Shown piece after piece: positions 10,972 through 21,643 of a stretch of DNA of 64,000 bases. Position numbers and translations under genes: made by a program. A model generated the notes under the pieces. That model had not been told where the DNA came from. It did not search any database and worked only from the letters and a program-made list of their open reading frames with translations. Where the stretch lies: the NCBI RefSeq assembly GCF_010729895.1, contig NZ_AP022612.1:2728001-2792000 (forward strand), given 5' to 3'. Source of the DNA: Mycolicibacterium confluentis. Its GTDB lineage: Bacteria > Actinomycetota > Actinomycetes > Mycobacteriales > Mycobacteriaceae. Within the stretch, counting starts at the first letter, position 1. Each line of letters opens with the position of its first letter.

Positions 10972-11720
10972 GCGGGGCTGTCCTCGGTGGCGGCCAGGAT
11001 CTCCGCGAGGTGCAGCACCCGCACGCCGCTGCGCTCGCGCGACAGGATGCCGCCGATGTGCGCCAGGCACGAGTTGTCGCCCGCGACAAGCACTTCGGCC
11101 TCCGTTTCCCGCACATGTCGCGCCTTGTCCAGCCCCATGGCCACCGACGTGCCCGCATTCTTGAGGGCGAAGGTGCCGCCGAAACCACAGCACTGGTCGG
11201 CGGCCGGGAGTTCGACGAGGTCGATGCCGTGCACGGCGCGCAGCAGTTGAAGCGGGCGGTCACCGACCCGCAGCATGCGCAGCGAGTGACACGTCGGGTG
11301 GTAGGTGACGCGGTGCGGGAAGTGAGCCCCCACGTCGACGACCCCCAGCACGTCGACCAGAAACTCCGACAGCTCGTGCACCCTGGGTGCCAGCGCCTCC
11401 ACCTGCGCAGCCAGGTGCGGGTCGCCGGCGCGGGCCGCGATCAGCCTGTGCTGATGACGCACCGAGCCCACACAGGAACCCGACGGTGCGACGACGGCGT
11501 CGTAGTTGCCGAACGCCTCGACGAAGGCGCGCACGGCGGGGATGGCCTCGTCGGCGTAGCCGGTGTTGGTGAACATCTGCCCGCAGCAGGTCTGCCGCAC
11601 CGGGAAGTCGACCTCGCAGCCCAGGCGGCGCAGCAGACGCACGACCGCCTTGGGCGTCTCGGGCCACATGACGTCGTTGAAGCAGGTGGCGAACAACGCC
11701 ACCCGGTGAGGGCTGGTCAC
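10968..11720 (-). CDS. lutA: LutA-like CCG-domain oxidoreductase subunit
   Basis: A 250-residue protein with two cysteine-rich CCG domains: TCCGQMFTNTGY in the N-terminal half and QCCGFGGTFA in the C-terminal half. They match the GlpC/heterodisulfide-reductase-type domains of LutA, which bind an iron-sulfur cluster. It heads the lut set. The GTG at 11720 follows GAGG by eight bases; a TTG twelve codons upstream is possible but has no ribosome site. No LldR-type regulator is adjacent, so regulation of this set is unknown here. Confidence 0.88.
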   Translation of the reverse strand: MTSPHRVALFATCFNDVMWPETPKAVVRLLRRLGCEVDFPVRQTCCGQMFTNTGYADEAIPAVRAFVEAFGNYDAVVAPSGSCVGSVRHQHRLIAARAGDPHLAAQVEALAPRVHELSEFLVDVLGVVDVGAHFPHRVTYHPTCHSLRMLRVGDRPLQLLRAVHGIDLVELPAADQCCGFGGTFALKNAGTSVAMGLDKARHVRETEAEVLVAGDNSCLAHIGGILSRERSGVRVLHLAEILAATEDSPA

Positions 11721-11784
11721 TCTGTCCACCTCATCACGTCTGAGGCCGTCAGACAACCGGCCTCGCGGGAGGCGGTGCCCGGGT

Positions 11785-11790
11785 GATACT
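11785..11790 (+). promoter_or_regulatory. Candidate -10, leaderless start at 11798
   Basis: GATACT sits seven bases before the ATG at 11798. Transcription would begin at or next to the A of the start codon. No ribosome-binding site is present. Confidence 0.5.
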
Positions 11791-11797
11791 GGCTGCC

Positions 11798-12175
11798 ATG
11801 GCAGACAAAGAGGTCAGCGCCGGTCGCTCGCGACCCGCCCAGCAACGCATCAAGACTCTCGCGCAGGCGGCACTCAACGCCGACGTGACCGTCGGGCAGG
11901 TCGACACGGTGCTGCAGGGGCTGTCGGAGACCCTGGAGGCTCTGAAACATTCGACCGACAACCTCGATGCGACGATGGAGCGCTTCAACGCGACCATCAG
12001 CAGCATCGACGAGTTGGCGCCGCGACTGCTCGCGGTGATGGACCGCCTCGAGGCGATCGTCGACCGCGTCGAGCGCATGGTCGAGGTCGGCGAGGCGGTG
12101 ACGTCACCGCTGACGGCGACCGAGCACGCGGTGCGCGGTGCGATCACCGCGGTGCGCCACCGCACGGGCCTCTAG
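11798..12175 (+). CDS. Small coiled-coil protein of unknown function
   Basis: A 125-residue acidic/basic helical protein. Residues about 25-105 show heptad-like spacing of Leu, Ile, Val and Met (LSETLEALKHSTDNLDATME, then MDRLEAIVDRVERM), so a long coiled coil is likely. There is no signal peptide or membrane segment. I recognise it as a conserved actinobacterial hypothetical but cannot assign a role. The ATG at 11798 is favoured by the -10 seven bases upstream; an in-frame start at 11783 would lie upstream of that hexamer. It is divergent from lutA and convergent with the sulfotransferase. Confidence 0.75.
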   Translation: MADKEVSAGRSRPAQQRIKTLAQAALNADVTVGQVDTVLQGLSETLEALKHSTDNLDATMERFNATISSIDELAPRLLAVMDRLEAIVDRVERMVEVGEAVTSPLTATEHAVRGAITAVRHRTGL

Positions 12176-12197
12176 AGCTACGGGCGAGGATGGGCGC

Positions 12198-13445
12198 TCA
12201 CACCGCCACGAAGCGCTCCACGTAGGGCGCGAACCGCCGGCGCAGGTCATCGCGGTCCAGGCCGAGGTCCTCGGCGCGGTAGTCGATCCGCCCCAGCCTG
12301 CCGCGGGTGTGTCCGGCCAGGTAGTCCGCGACAGCGCGCCGCGACTCCTCGGTCGGCGCGTAATCCGCTGTGTCCCAGACCCTCTGCACCATCGCGAGGT
12401 CGTCGGCCATGAACTCGTCGAACCGCACGTCGATGGTGCGCTCGGGTGGAAGCAGGTGATGGTCGCGCATACACGCGGTGAGCATCTCCTCGATGCGGGT
12501 GATCCAGTAGCCCGCCACGGTCTCGACATCTACCTCGTCGACACTCATCCGCATGGTGTAGGTCATCATCGTGGCCATCGAGACGCTGACGTCCACCGGA
12601 TCCCGGTGCGTGACGATGAACGTCGCATCCGGGAAGACCTTCAGCAACGGCACGAACTGCTCGAGATGCTGCGGGCTCTTGAGCACCCAGCGCCGGTGGT
12701 ATCCGTCCTGATGCTGCAACACCTGGAGCATCATTCGCAGAAACTGGTAGCCCGGCGTCTGGTCGTTGTCGCGCAGGTAGTCCGACCATCGCGGCAGATG
12801 CGTCAGCGTGGTGAAGAACCCGCTGGCGAAGTCCTGCACCATCAGGCCGATGTCCTCGTGGATGTGGTCGATCGTCATCTCGTGCATCAACTGGAAGTAG
12901 GGCATCAGCGTGTTCGAGATGTTGAGCGCGTCGCCCGTGCGTTGGCGCCGCGGTTCGATCGTGCCCTCCTCGCCGGGCGCGGGCAACGGTTCCTGGGCCT
13001 CCCAGTACGGCAGCGACCGCAGCGCCGGGTCGGCGGCCAGCAGGCTGTGCAGATGTGTGGTGCCGGTGCGCGGCAGACCGGCGATCACCAACGGCGCCTT
13101 GACCTCGAGGTCGAAGATCTCGGGGTGGTGGTTGAGGTGGTCGATGACCCGAAGCCTGCCCTTGAGGAAGGTCAGCATCAGCGAGAACGCGTACGTGCGG
13201 CCGAATGCGGTGAAGCTGGGCAGTTCCTGGAATGCCGCGAGCAGCACGTCCATGCGTTCCCGGTAGTCCTGCGAGCCGAAGTCGGTGAGCCCGGTCTGGG
13301 CGCTGGCCTGTTCGTGCAACGCCTCAGCGGTCAGCGGACAGTAGTCGGCCATGGCCGCCATCCCGTCGATGATCGCCTGGGCCTCCGGCGTGAAAGTCGG
13401 GCGGGCCAGATCGGTGACGTGGATGGCCGAAGAGGAGGTGGTCAC
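12198..13445 (-). CDS. Sulfotransferase-family protein
   Basis: A 415-residue protein of the large mycobacterial sulfotransferase family, which uses PAPS as sulfate donor. The PAPS 5'-phosphosulfate loop is VIAGLPRTGTTHLHS (about 112-126 from this start), and the 3'-phosphate site is VTHRDPVDVSVS. The substrate is unknown; mycobacterial relatives sulfate glycolipids or small lipids. The GTG at 13445 is chosen because TAGGGT lies seven bases upstream, a leaderless layout; longer in-frame starts would run through the promoter of the divergent gene. Confidence 0.85.
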   Translation of the reverse strand: MTTSSSAIHVTDLARPTFTPEAQAIIDGMAAMADYCPLTAEALHEQASAQTGLTDFGSQDYRERMDVLLAAFQELPSFTAFGRTYAFSLMLTFLKGRLRVIDHLNHHPEIFDLEVKAPLVIAGLPRTGTTHLHSLLAADPALRSLPYWEAQEPLPAPGEEGTIEPRRQRTGDALNISNTLMPYFQLMHEMTIDHIHEDIGLMVQDFASGFFTTLTHLPRWSDYLRDNDQTPGYQFLRMMLQVLQHQDGYHRRWVLKSPQHLEQFVPLLKVFPDATFIVTHRDPVDVSVSMATMMTYTMRMSVDEVDVETVAGYWITRIEEMLTACMRDHHLLPPERTIDVRFDEFMADDLAMVQRVWDTADYAPTEESRRAVADYLAGHTRGRLGRIDYRAEDLGLDRDDLRRRFAPYVERFVAV

Positions 13446-13452
13446 ATCCGGC

Positions 13453-13458
13453 ACCCTA
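13453..13458 (-). promoter_or_regulatory. Candidate -10, leaderless start of the sulfotransferase gene
   Basis: TAGGGT on the minus strand, seven bases before the GTG at 13445. It lies back to back with the -10 of the divergent gene 40 bp away, with an AT-rich stretch between them. Confidence 0.55.
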
Positions 13459-13497
13459 ACCGACACCATTACAGAATTTACACGAATCGTCACATTG

Positions 13498-13503
13498 TAT
13501 GTT
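13498..13503 (+). promoter_or_regulatory. Candidate -10, leaderless start of the DUF1214 gene
   Basis: TATGTT, six bases before the ATG at 13510. There is no Shine-Dalgarno sequence in front of that start. Confidence 0.5.
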
Positions 13504-13509
13504 GTTAGG

Positions 13510-14667
13510 ATGACGGCCATGTCCGCCCCCGAGAGTGCCGCCGCCTGGCGCGAACTGCTCAGCGCCTTCGCCGATTTCGACCAGCAGTTCCTCGACGGCC
13601 CGAAGGCGGTCCGCGGCCAGCAGGCCGTCGCCGAGGGCTACCAGAACCTCGCGACGATGCTCGCACTCTCACTTGACATGCACCTCTTCACCGACCCGGT
13701 GGCCCCTCGGTTCATCGACAACCTCACGCCGTTCCGCCCGGACCGCCGCTGGGGCGGGGACAACACCGACTGCTACTACAGCTACGCCGTGGTCGACCCC
13801 CATCGCACCTACCGAGTCAGCGGCAGCGCAGGCGACAGCGTCATGTACTCCCTGACCGTCTACAACGAACCCGAACCCGGTGCGTGGCCCAACCGCACGG
13901 TCGGCCTGCTGTACGACACCGATATGCCTCTGGACGACGAGGGGCGCTTCTCGTGCGTGCTGGGACCGCGCCGCCCCGCGGGCTACGACGGACCCTTCAT
14001 CGAACTCTCCCCCGACGCACGCGGCATCATCACCCGCGACTACCACGAGTTCCCGGCCACCGAGCGACGGGTCGACTGGAACATCGAGGTCATCGATCAT
14101 GCGGGTCGCCCTGTCGCACCGGCGAAATCCGACGACGACATCGCGAAGTCACTGCGCGCGGCACTGCGGTTCGCACAGGACATGTACGCCCTTATCCCGC
14201 TGATCCTGACCGAACGCAAGCCCGTCGAACTGGCGGACGGACAGAACCTGAGCATCAACACCCTGGCACCGCCCTATCGGGCCGGCGGTGCGACGCACGG
14301 TTACTCGATGCAGGACGCGTGCTACTGCCTCGGCGGGTTCTCCCTGGAACCCGGTGAAGCGCTGGTGATCACGTCGCGTCATCCCGTGGCGAGGTTCTGG
14401 AACTTCACCCTGTGGAACCAGTACATGGCCGCCCTCGACGTCGAATACGGCCGCGCCGGAATCAATTCCGGCACCGCGGTGCCCAACAGGGACGGCACGG
14501 TGACCCTGGTCATCAGCCGGGAGCAGCTTGAGCATCCCAACGCGATCTCGACCAAGGACCATCACGAAGGATTGATGTCGTTCCGCTGGTTTCACGCCGC
14601 CGACCTGCCCGAACCGCCGGTCATCTCGCTCGTCGCCGCGGCCGACGCCCCACGGTCGGTCAGTTGA
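13510..14667 (+). CDS. DUF1214-family protein
   Basis: A 385-residue soluble protein whose C-terminal half (about 260-370) resembles the DUF1214 domain: NTLAPPYRAGG, ARFWNFTLWNQYMAALD and GTVTLVISREQ. No signal peptide or transmembrane segment. The function of DUF1214 proteins is not established. The ATG at 13510 is chosen from the -10 six bases upstream; another ATG three codons later is possible. It is divergent from the sulfotransferase and convergent with the TetR gene, the two stop codons overlapping by 8 bp. Confidence 0.75.
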   Translation: MTAMSAPESAAAWRELLSAFADFDQQFLDGPKAVRGQQAVAEGYQNLATMLALSLDMHLFTDPVAPRFIDNLTPFRPDRRWGGDNTDCYYSYAVVDPHRTYRVSGSAGDSVMYSLTVYNEPEPGAWPNRTVGLLYDTDMPLDDEGRFSCVLGPRRPAGYDGPFIELSPDARGIITRDYHEFPATERRVDWNIEVIDHAGRPVAPAKSDDDIAKSLRAALRFAQDMYALIPLILTERKPVELADGQNLSINTLAPPYRAGGATHGYSMQDACYCLGGFSLEPGEALVITSRHPVARFWNFTLWNQYMAALDVEYGRAGINSGTAVPNRDGTVTLVISREQLEHPNAISTKDHHEGLMSFRWFHAADLPEPPVISLVAAADAPRSVS

Positions 14668-15274
14668 TGGGCGCGCCTCGGGACGCGAGCACCGGTCCGA
14701 TGCACCGACGCAGGTAGGTCCGCAGTTGATCCGGTGAGCGCGGCGGTGTGGACGGGGCGATCACCATCGACTGGATCAGCCGCAGCAGGTACTCGACCAG
14801 ATCATCCATCGCCGCTCCCGACCAGCCCAGCGCGGCCCAGTCGATGGCACTGTGCTCCAACATGGTTCGTGACCGCTGGATCGAATCCGGTTGCACCATT
14901 CGCCGGCTGATCGAGCGGGCCTGGTCGGTGTCGAGCAGTCGCGTCAGCAGCGCTTCGTCGGGCAGGCGCTCGATCAGGTGCGCGACGGCCTCGACCAGGA
15001 GTTCGGTCGGGTCCTCGACGCCGACGGTCCGTTCGCCGACACGTGCGGTCCATCCTCCGAGCGCGGCATCGGCCGCCGCGGCGATCAGTTCGTCGCTGGT
15101 CGCGAAGTGCCGGTAGATCGTGGGCCGCGTGATCCCGAGGTCGGCCGCGACGTGCGAGAGCGTGGTGCGTTCGGGCCCATGCCGTTCGAGCATTCTGAGC
15201 GCGGCGTCGATGATCCGCTTCCGGGCTTCGGCGTCATCGCCCGGCGGCGCACCCCGCCATCCCCTGCGTCCCAT
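14660..15274 (-). CDS. TetR-family transcriptional regulator
   Basis: A 204-residue regulator with an N-terminal helix-turn-helix (about 22-66: RIIDAALRMLERHGPERTTL, then HVAADLGITRPTIYRHF) and an all-helical ligand-binding C terminus. The ATG follows AGGACGG. Its ligand is unknown. Nearby candidates for control are the sulfotransferase/DUF1214 divergent promoter and its own gene. It overlaps the stop of the DUF1214 gene on the opposite strand. Confidence 0.9.
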   Translation of the reverse strand: MGRRGWRGAPPGDDAEARKRIIDAALRMLERHGPERTTLSHVAADLGITRPTIYRHFATSDELIAAAADAALGGWTARVGERTVGVEDPTELLVEAVAHLIERLPDEALLTRLLDTDQARSISRRMVQPDSIQRSRTMLEHSAIDWAALGWSGAAMDDLVEYLLRLIQSMVIAPSTPPRSPDQLRTYLRRCIGPVLASRGAPIN

Positions 15275-15306
15275 ACCGCCCGTCCTGTGAAACGTTCCGT
15301 GCCGTC

Positions 15307-15312
15307 AGTGTA
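15307..15312 (-). promoter_or_regulatory. Candidate -10 of the TetR gene
   Basis: TACACT on the minus strand, 32 bases before the start codon, lying in the 54-bp gap after ppc. It would give a leader of about 25 bases with an AGGACGG ribosome site. Confidence 0.4.
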
Positions 15313-15328
15313 ACGGCGGGCCCCGAGG

Positions 15329-18136
15329 TCAGCCGCTGTTGCGCAGTGCGGACGCCAGGCCGCTCATCGTCAGCAGGATCCCCCGCTGCACCAGTTCGTC
15401 GTCATCGCCGGAGCGGTAGCGCCGCAGCAGTTCCACCTGCAGGTGGTTAAGCGGTTCGAGGTAGGGGAACCGGTTGAACACCGACCGGGCCAGGGCCGGG
15501 TTGTCGGCCAGGAGGTCGTCATGGCCGGTGATCAGCTTGTGCATCGCGATCGTCCGGTCGTGCTCGGCGACGATCTTGTCGAACACCCTCGACCGCAGAT
15601 CGGGATCGTCGACGAGTTCGGCGTAGCGTGCCGCCAAACCCATGTCGGCCTTCGACAACACCTGCGCCATGTTCGACAGCACGGTCGCGAAGAACGGCCA
15701 GCGCTTGTACAGATCGCGCAGCACCTCGATGCGAGCGGCACTGTCCTTGCCGCCGTCGGCGATGTACTGCTCGAACGCGGTGCCGGTGCCGTACCAGCCC
15801 GGCAGCATCACGCGCGACTGGCTCCAGGCCAGCACCCACGGGATGGCGCGCAGGTCGGAGATCTTGGTGGTGGGTTTACGCGAGGTGGGCCGACTGCCGA
15901 TGTTGAGCGCGCCGATCTCGCTGACCGGTGTCGAGGCCTTGAAGTACTCGACGAATCCCGGTGTCTCGTGCACCAATTCGGCATACGCACGCTGCGCGCG
16001 GGCCGCCAGGTCGTCCAGCACGGCGTACGCCGGTTCGGCGGCGTCCCCAAGCCCTTCGACGTCGAGCAGGGTGGACTCGAGCGTGGCCGCCAGCAGCGTC
16101 TCCAGGTTGCGGTGCGCGCTGCGCGGTTCGGCGTACTTGGCGGCGATCACCTCACCCTGCTCGGTGATCCGCAGCGACCCGCTGACCGCACCGGGTGGCT
16201 GCGCCAGGATCGCGTCGTAGCTGGGGCCGCCGCCGCGTCCCACGGTGCCACCGCGACCGTGGAAGAGCCGCAGCCGAATTCCGTTGTCCCGGGCCATCTC
16301 GACGAGGTCCAACTCGGCGCGGTACAGCGCCCAGTTTGCCGCAAGGTATCCGCCGTCCTTGTTGGAGTCCGAGTACCCGAGCATCACCTCCTGGCTCTCG
16401 CCGCGCGCATGCACGATTCCCCGGTACAGCGGCAGCGCCAGCACGTCGGTCATGATCTGCGCCCCACGCTGCAGGTCGTCGATGGTCTCGAACAGCGGCA
16501 CGATCCCCACGGGGCAGTACGGGTGCTCGCCTGACGCGTCGAGCAGGCCCGCCTCCTTGAGCAGCAGCGCGGCCTCGAGCATGTCCGAAACCGACTGGCA
16601 CATCGAGATGATGTAGTTGGGCACGGCCTGCGCACCGAACACCTGGACGGCGCGGGCCGCCGCGAGCACGATGTCGAGTTCCTTGCGCGCCAGTTCCGAC
16701 AACTGGGCGCCCGGCCCGACCAGCGGGCGACGGGTCGACAACTCGGCGACCAGCAGCGCCACACGGGCCTGCTCCGGCAGCGACGCGTAGTCCGAGTGCA
16801 CACCGGCCCACGCCAGCAGTTCAGTCACAACCTCCTCGTGCACATCGGAGTTCTGCCTCATGTCCAGGCCGCTGAGATGAAACCCGAAGACGTGCACGGC
16901 CTCTCGCAGCCGCGCCAGCCGGTCGTCGGCCAGCAGCGCGCTTCCGTGCGCACGCAGCGAGGAGTCGACGACATTGAGATCCGCCAGCAGTTCACCGGGC
17001 GTCGAGTACCGCGGCATGCCGAGATCCAGCACGTGTTCGGGCTGGCGATCCAGGATGTCGGCCGCGGTCGCGGTCAGTCGCGCATGCACGACGCGCAGTG
17101 CGCGCCGGTACGGTTCGTCGGCGCGGGCCGGTTCGTGGCAGGCGTCGGCCAGCTCAGCGACGTCGTCGCTGACCGTCACGAGGCGGGCCGACATCGACAG
17201 CTCCTCCTCGAGGGCGGTCAATTCGGTGAAGTAGTGCGCGAACGCGGTGTAGGCCGCGCTGCCGGTCGCAAGGCGCACCACGTCACCGGTCACGTTCGGG
17301 TTGCCGTCGCGGTCACCGCCGATCCAGGATCCGGGCCGCAGAATCGGCTGAGGCAGCAGATCCGCACCCGGCCAGCGAGCCTGCAGCGCCTGACGCACCC
17401 CGGCGTTCACCGCGGGGATGACCTCGAAGAAAGCCGCCGGGTAATACCGCAGGCCGGTCTCGATCTCGTCCTGAATCTTCAACCGGGACAACCTGATCAG
17501 CGCGGTCTGCCACAGCATCAGGATCTGCCGGCGCAGTTCCAGGTCGATGCTGCCGCCCTCGGAGGTGCGCTCCTCGCCCTTGGCGTGCAGACGCATGAGT
17601 TCGGTGATGCGGTGCTGCGTGTCGAAGACCGTGCGTCGCCGGGTCTCGGTGGGATGCGCGGTGATCACGGGCGACACCAGCGCACCGGTCAGGGCTTCGG
17701 CGACGGTGTCGGCATCCAGGTCGGCGGCGTCGAGCTTGCGGTAGGTGGCGGCCAGGCTGCTGTTCTGGGGCGGCTCCCCGGCGGCCACGTGGACCGCGCG
17801 GCGACGCTCGCGATGGATGTCCTCGGCGACGTTGGCCAGCAGCGCGAAGTGCGTGAAGGCGCGGATGACGGGGATGGCCTTCTTCGCCTCGATGCCACTG
17901 AACATCTCGGCGAGTTCGGCGCGGTCGATCTCGGAACGCCGGACGCGGAACGATTCGACCCGGGCACGTTCCACGAGGTCGAAGATCTCTTCACCGCTCT
18001 GCTCACGGACGGTGTCGCCCAACATGGCGCCGAGCAGGCGGATGTCCTCCCGCATGGGCTCGGTGGCTTCACGACCGACCTGGGTGCGGCGGACGGAGCC
18101 GATGGGCTCCAGAGCGGTGTCGGGTCCTTGCGCCAT
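15329..18136 (-). CDS. ppc: Phosphoenolpyruvate carboxylase
   Basis: A 935-residue enzyme converting PEP and bicarbonate to oxaloacetate, replenishing the TCA cycle. The catalytic His lies in [12 protein letters not shown] (H161); the glycine-rich active-site loop is [14 protein letters not shown] (near 590), and [10 protein letters not shown] precedes it. The C terminus ends in NSG; the QNTG-type ending carries inhibitor contacts in enterobacterial enzymes, so feedback control may differ. The second of two tandem ATGs (18136) is chosen because GATACT lies six bases before it. As I recall, M. tuberculosis lacks a functional ppc while saprophytic species and M. leprae retain it here. Confidence 0.95.
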   Translation of the reverse strand: MAQGPDTALEPIGSVRRTQVGREATEPMREDIRLLGAMLGDTVREQSGEEIFDLVERARVESFRVRRSEIDRAELAEMFSGIEAKKAIPVIRAFTHFALLANVAEDIHRERRRAVHVAAGEPPQNSSLAATYRKLDAADLDADTVAEALTGALVSPVITAHPTETRRRTVFDTQHRITELMRLHAKGEERTSEGGSIDLELRRQILMLWQTALIRLSRLKIQDEIETGLRYYPAAFFEVIPAVNAGVRQALQARWPGADLLPQPILRPGSWIGGDRDGNPNVTGDVVRLATGSAAYTAFAHYFTELTALEEELSMSARLVTVSDDVAELADACHEPARADEPYRRALRVVHARLTATAADILDRQPEHVLDLGMPRYSTPGELLADLNVVDSSLRAHGSALLADDRLARLREAVHVFGFHLSGLDMRQNSDVHEEVVTELLAWAGVHSDYASLPEQARVALLVAELSTRRPLVGPGAQLSELARKELDIVLAAARAVQVFGAQAVPNYIISMCQSVSDMLEAALLLKEAGLLDASGEHPYCPVGIVPLFETIDDLQRGAQIMTDVLALPLYRGIVHARGESQEVMLGYSDSNKDGGYLAANWALYRAELDLVEMARDNGIRLRLFHGRGGTVGRGGGPSYDAILAQPPGAVSGSLRITEQGEVIAAKYAEPRSAHRNLETLLAATLESTLLDVEGLGDAAEPAYAVLDDLAARAQRAYAELVHETPGFVEYFKASTPVSEIGALNIGSRPTSRKPTTKISDLRAIPWVLAWSQSRVMLPGWYGTGTAFEQYIADGGKDSAARIEVLRDLYKRWPFFATVLSNMAQVLSKADMGLAARYAELVDDPDLRSRVFDKIVAEHDRTIAMHKLITGHDDLLADNPALARSVFNRFPYLEPLNHLQVELLRRYRSGDDDELVQRGILLTMSGLASALRNSG

Positions 18137-18142
18137 CATCCA

Positions 18143-18148
18143 AGTATC
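18143..18148 (-). promoter_or_regulatory. Candidate -10, leaderless start of ppc
   Basis: GATACT on the minus strand, six bases before the ATG at 18136 and three before the ATG at 18139, which favours the inner start. Confidence 0.5.
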
Positions 18149-18199
18149 GGCGCAGCAGAACCCATGCGCACGCCGGGTGACGGCGTGTGACGCACGCCG

Positions 18200-18433
18200 C
18201 TAGCTGTATTTGAGCTGCAGTGCCATCCCGACGATGGACACCAGCCAGATGCCGGTCACGAAGAGCGTGAGCCGGTCGAGGTTCTTCTCGACGACGGTCG
18301 AACCCGACAGGCTCGACTGCACGCCACCACCGAACAGCGTGGACAGGCCACCACCCTTGGCGCGGTGCAGCAGCACCAGCAGAACCACCAGAACACTGGT
18401 GACCACCAGGATGATTTGAAGGGCCATTTCCAT
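18200..18433 (-). CDS. secG: Preprotein translocase subunit SecG
   Basis: A 77-residue membrane protein, small auxiliary subunit of the SecYEG channel. It has two transmembrane helices (about 4-22 and 54-74) around the conserved cytoplasmic loop RAKGGGLSTLFGGG, which is typical of actinobacterial SecG. It lies downstream of tpiA on the same strand but has its own -10 seven bases before the ATG, and a large hairpin separates it from tpiA, so it is probably an independent unit. Confidence 0.95.
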   Translation of the reverse strand: MEMALQIILVVTSVLVVLLVLLHRAKGGGLSTLFGGGVQSSLSGSTVVEKNLDRLTLFVTGIWLVSIVGMALQLKYS

Positions 18434-18440
18434 GCGGGCC

Positions 18441-18446
18441 AGCCTA
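18441..18446 (-). promoter_or_regulatory. Candidate -10, leaderless start of secG
   Basis: TAGGCT on the minus strand, seven bases before the secG ATG. The -35 region would fall inside the left arm of the adjacent hairpin. Confidence 0.55.
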
Positions 18447-18453
18447 CACGGAC

Positions 18454-18506
18454 GTGATTTCGACGCGAAAACCGGCGCTCAGCACCGGTCTCCGCGCCGA
18501 AATCAC
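18454..18506 (-). terminator. Large hairpin between tpiA and secG
   Basis: Two 26-base arms (18454-18479 and 18481-18506) form an inverted repeat with four imperfect positions. Read as minus-strand RNA all four become G-U pairs; read as plus-strand RNA they are A-C mismatches. It starts seven bases after the tpiA stop. No U tract follows, as is usual for mycobacterial hairpin terminators. Confidence 0.65.
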
Positions 18507-18512
18507 TGTCTG

Positions 18513-19298
18513 TCAGGGAAGGGGGCCACCCGCGGCGATCGCGGACAGCATCGCGAACTGCTCGCCGTCCAGCGAGGCACCGCCCACCAGCGCCCCGTCG
18601 ACGTCGGTCTGCGCAACGATCTCGCCGACGTTCTTGGCGTTCACCGAACCGCCGTAGAGCACCCGCACCGAGTCGGCGACCGCAGGCGACGCCAGCTCGG
18701 CCAACTGCTTGCGGATCGCGCCGCAGACCTCCTGGGCGTCGGCCGCACTGGCCACCCGTCCGGTACCGATGGCCCACACAGGCTCGTAGGCGATGACGAC
18801 CGACGCGATCTGCTCGGCCGACAGGCCGGCCAGCGAGCCGGTCAGCTGGGCCACGTTGTAGTCGACGTGGCTGCCGGCCTCACGGACGTCGAGACCTTCG
18901 CCGATGCAGACGATCGGGGTCAGGCCGTGCTTGAGCGCCGCAGCGGCCTTGGCGGCCACCAAGGCGTCGTCCTCACCGTGATAGGTCCGCCGCTCGCTGT
19001 GGCCGACCACGGCGAACGTGCAGCCCAGCTTGGCCAGGAAGGCCCCGCTGATCTCGCCCGTGTACGCCCCCGAGTCGTGCCGGGACACGTCCTGGGCGCC
19101 GTAGGTCAGGCGCAGCTTGTCACCGTCGACCAGCGTCTGCACGCTGCGCAGATCGGTGAACGGCGGGATCACCGTGACGTCGACCTTGTCGAAGTACTTG
19201 TCGGGCAACGAGAACGCGATCTTCTGCACCAGAGCGATGGCCTCAAAGTGGTTGAGGTTCATCTTCCAGTTGCCGGCGATCAACGGCTTACGTGACAC
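18513..19298 (-). CDS. tpiA: Triosephosphate isomerase
   Basis: A 261-residue TIM-barrel enzyme interconverting dihydroxyacetone phosphate and glyceraldehyde 3-phosphate. Catalytic residues are visible as K12 (GNWKMN), H100 (VVGHSERR) and E172 ([11 protein letters not shown]). The C-terminal phosphate loop GGSVNAKN is intact. The GTG start follows GAGGAG. Third gene of gap-pgk-tpiA, nine bases after the pgk stop. Confidence 0.97.
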   Translation of the reverse strand: MSRKPLIAGNWKMNLNHFEAIALVQKIAFSLPDKYFDKVDVTVIPPFTDLRSVQTLVDGDKLRLTYGAQDVSRHDSGAYTGEISGAFLAKLGCTFAVVGHSERRTYHGEDDALVAAKAAAALKHGLTPIVCIGEGLDVREAGSHVDYNVAQLTGSLAGLSAEQIASVVIAYEPVWAIGTGRVASAADAQEVCGAIRKQLAELASPAVADSVRVLYGGSVNAKNVGEIVAQTDVDGALVGGASLDGEQFAMLSAIAAGGPLP

Positions 19299-19307
19299 GC
19301 GAACTCC

Positions 19308-20522
19308 TCAGCTCTCCAGAACGGCGATACCGGGCAATTCTTTGCCCTCGAGGTACTCCAGGGAGGCGCCGCCGCCCGTGGAGATGTGCGAGAAGCCGTC
19401 GTCGGGCAGACCCAACTGGCGCACGGCCGCAGCCGAGTCACCGCCGCCGACGACGCTGAACGCACCCTTCTCGGTGGCACCGATGATGGCCTCGGCCACC
19501 CCCTTGGTGCCCGACGAGAAGGCCGGGAACTCAAACACGCCCATCGGGCCGTTCCAGAACACCGTCCTGGCGTTGGACAGCAGCGCGCTGAACCGCTTGA
19601 CCGACTCGGGCCCGATATCCAGACCCATCCGGCCGTCCGGAATCTGATCGGCCGCCACATGCTCCGGCGGTGAGTCCGCCGCGAACTTCTCGGCCACCAC
19701 GAAGTCCACCGGCAGGTGGATCACGTCGGCGAACTGGTCCAGCAGCTTGGCGCAGGTCTCGATCATCTCCTCCTGCAGCAGCGAGGAGCCGACCGAAAGC
19801 CCTTGGGCGGCAAGGAATGTGAAGCACATACCGCCACCGATGATGAGGCTGTCGGCCTTGGTTGCCAGGTTCTCGATGACCGCGAGCTTGTCGGACACCT
19901 TCGAACCGCCGAGCACCACGGCGTACGGACGCTCCGTCGACTCGGTCAGCTGCTGCAGCACCTTGACCTCAGCGGCCACCAGCGTGCCCGCGTAGTGCGG
20001 CAGCAGTTTGGCGACGTCGTAGACCGACGCCTGCTTACGGTGCACCACGCCGAAGCCGTCGCTGACGAACGCCGCGTCGTCCCCGACCAGTTCCACCAGG
20101 GCCTTGGCCAGCTTGATGCGCTCGGCCTCGTCCTTGCTGGTCTCCCGCGGATCGAAGCGGATGTTCTCCAGCAGCAGGATGTCGCCGTCGGTCAGTCCCT
20201 CGGCACGGGCCAGCGCGTCGGTGCCGACGACGTCGCCGGCCAACTGCACGTGCCGTCCCAACCGCTCCCCCAGTTCCTTGGCCACCGGGGCCAGCGAGAA
20301 CTTGGGGTCGGGCTCACCCTTCGGCCGGCCCAGGTGGGCGGTCACGACGACCTTGGCCCCGGCATCCGACAGCGCCTTCAACGTGGGCAGCGAGGCGATG
20401 ATGCGGCCCGGGTCGGTGATGTTGCGCTCGTCGTCGAGGGGGACGTTGAAGTCGGAGCGCACCAGGACGCCCCGACCCGAAACGCCTTCGGCGAGAAGAT
20501 CGTCGAGAGTCTTGACGGTCAT
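19308..20522 (-). CDS. pgk: Phosphoglycerate kinase
   Basis: A 404-residue glycolytic kinase making ATP from 1,3-bisphosphoglycerate. The N-terminal signature [11 protein letters not shown] (near 22), the hinge region and the C-terminal nucleotide loop ([11 protein letters not shown]) are present. The ATG at 20522 lies five bases after the gap stop; the longer open frame upstream is the shadow of gap. Middle gene of the gap-pgk-tpiA operon. Confidence 0.97.
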   Translation of the reverse strand: MTVKTLDDLLAEGVSGRGVLVRSDFNVPLDDERNITDPGRIIASLPTLKALSDAGAKVVVTAHLGRPKGEPDPKFSLAPVAKELGERLGRHVQLAGDVVGTDALARAEGLTDGDILLLENIRFDPRETSKDEAERIKLAKALVELVGDDAAFVSDGFGVVHRKQASVYDVAKLLPHYAGTLVAAEVKVLQQLTESTERPYAVVLGGSKVSDKLAVIENLATKADSLIIGGGMCFTFLAAQGLSVGSSLLQEEMIETCAKLLDQFADVIHLPVDFVVAEKFAADSPPEHVAADQIPDGRMGLDIGPESVKRFSALLSNARTVFWNGPMGVFEFPAFSSGTKGVAEAIIGATEKGAFSVVGGGDSAAAVRQLGLPDDGFSHISTGGGASLEYLEGKELPGIAVLES

Positions 20523-20527
20523 GAGAC

Positions 20528-21643
<1,116 letters not shown>

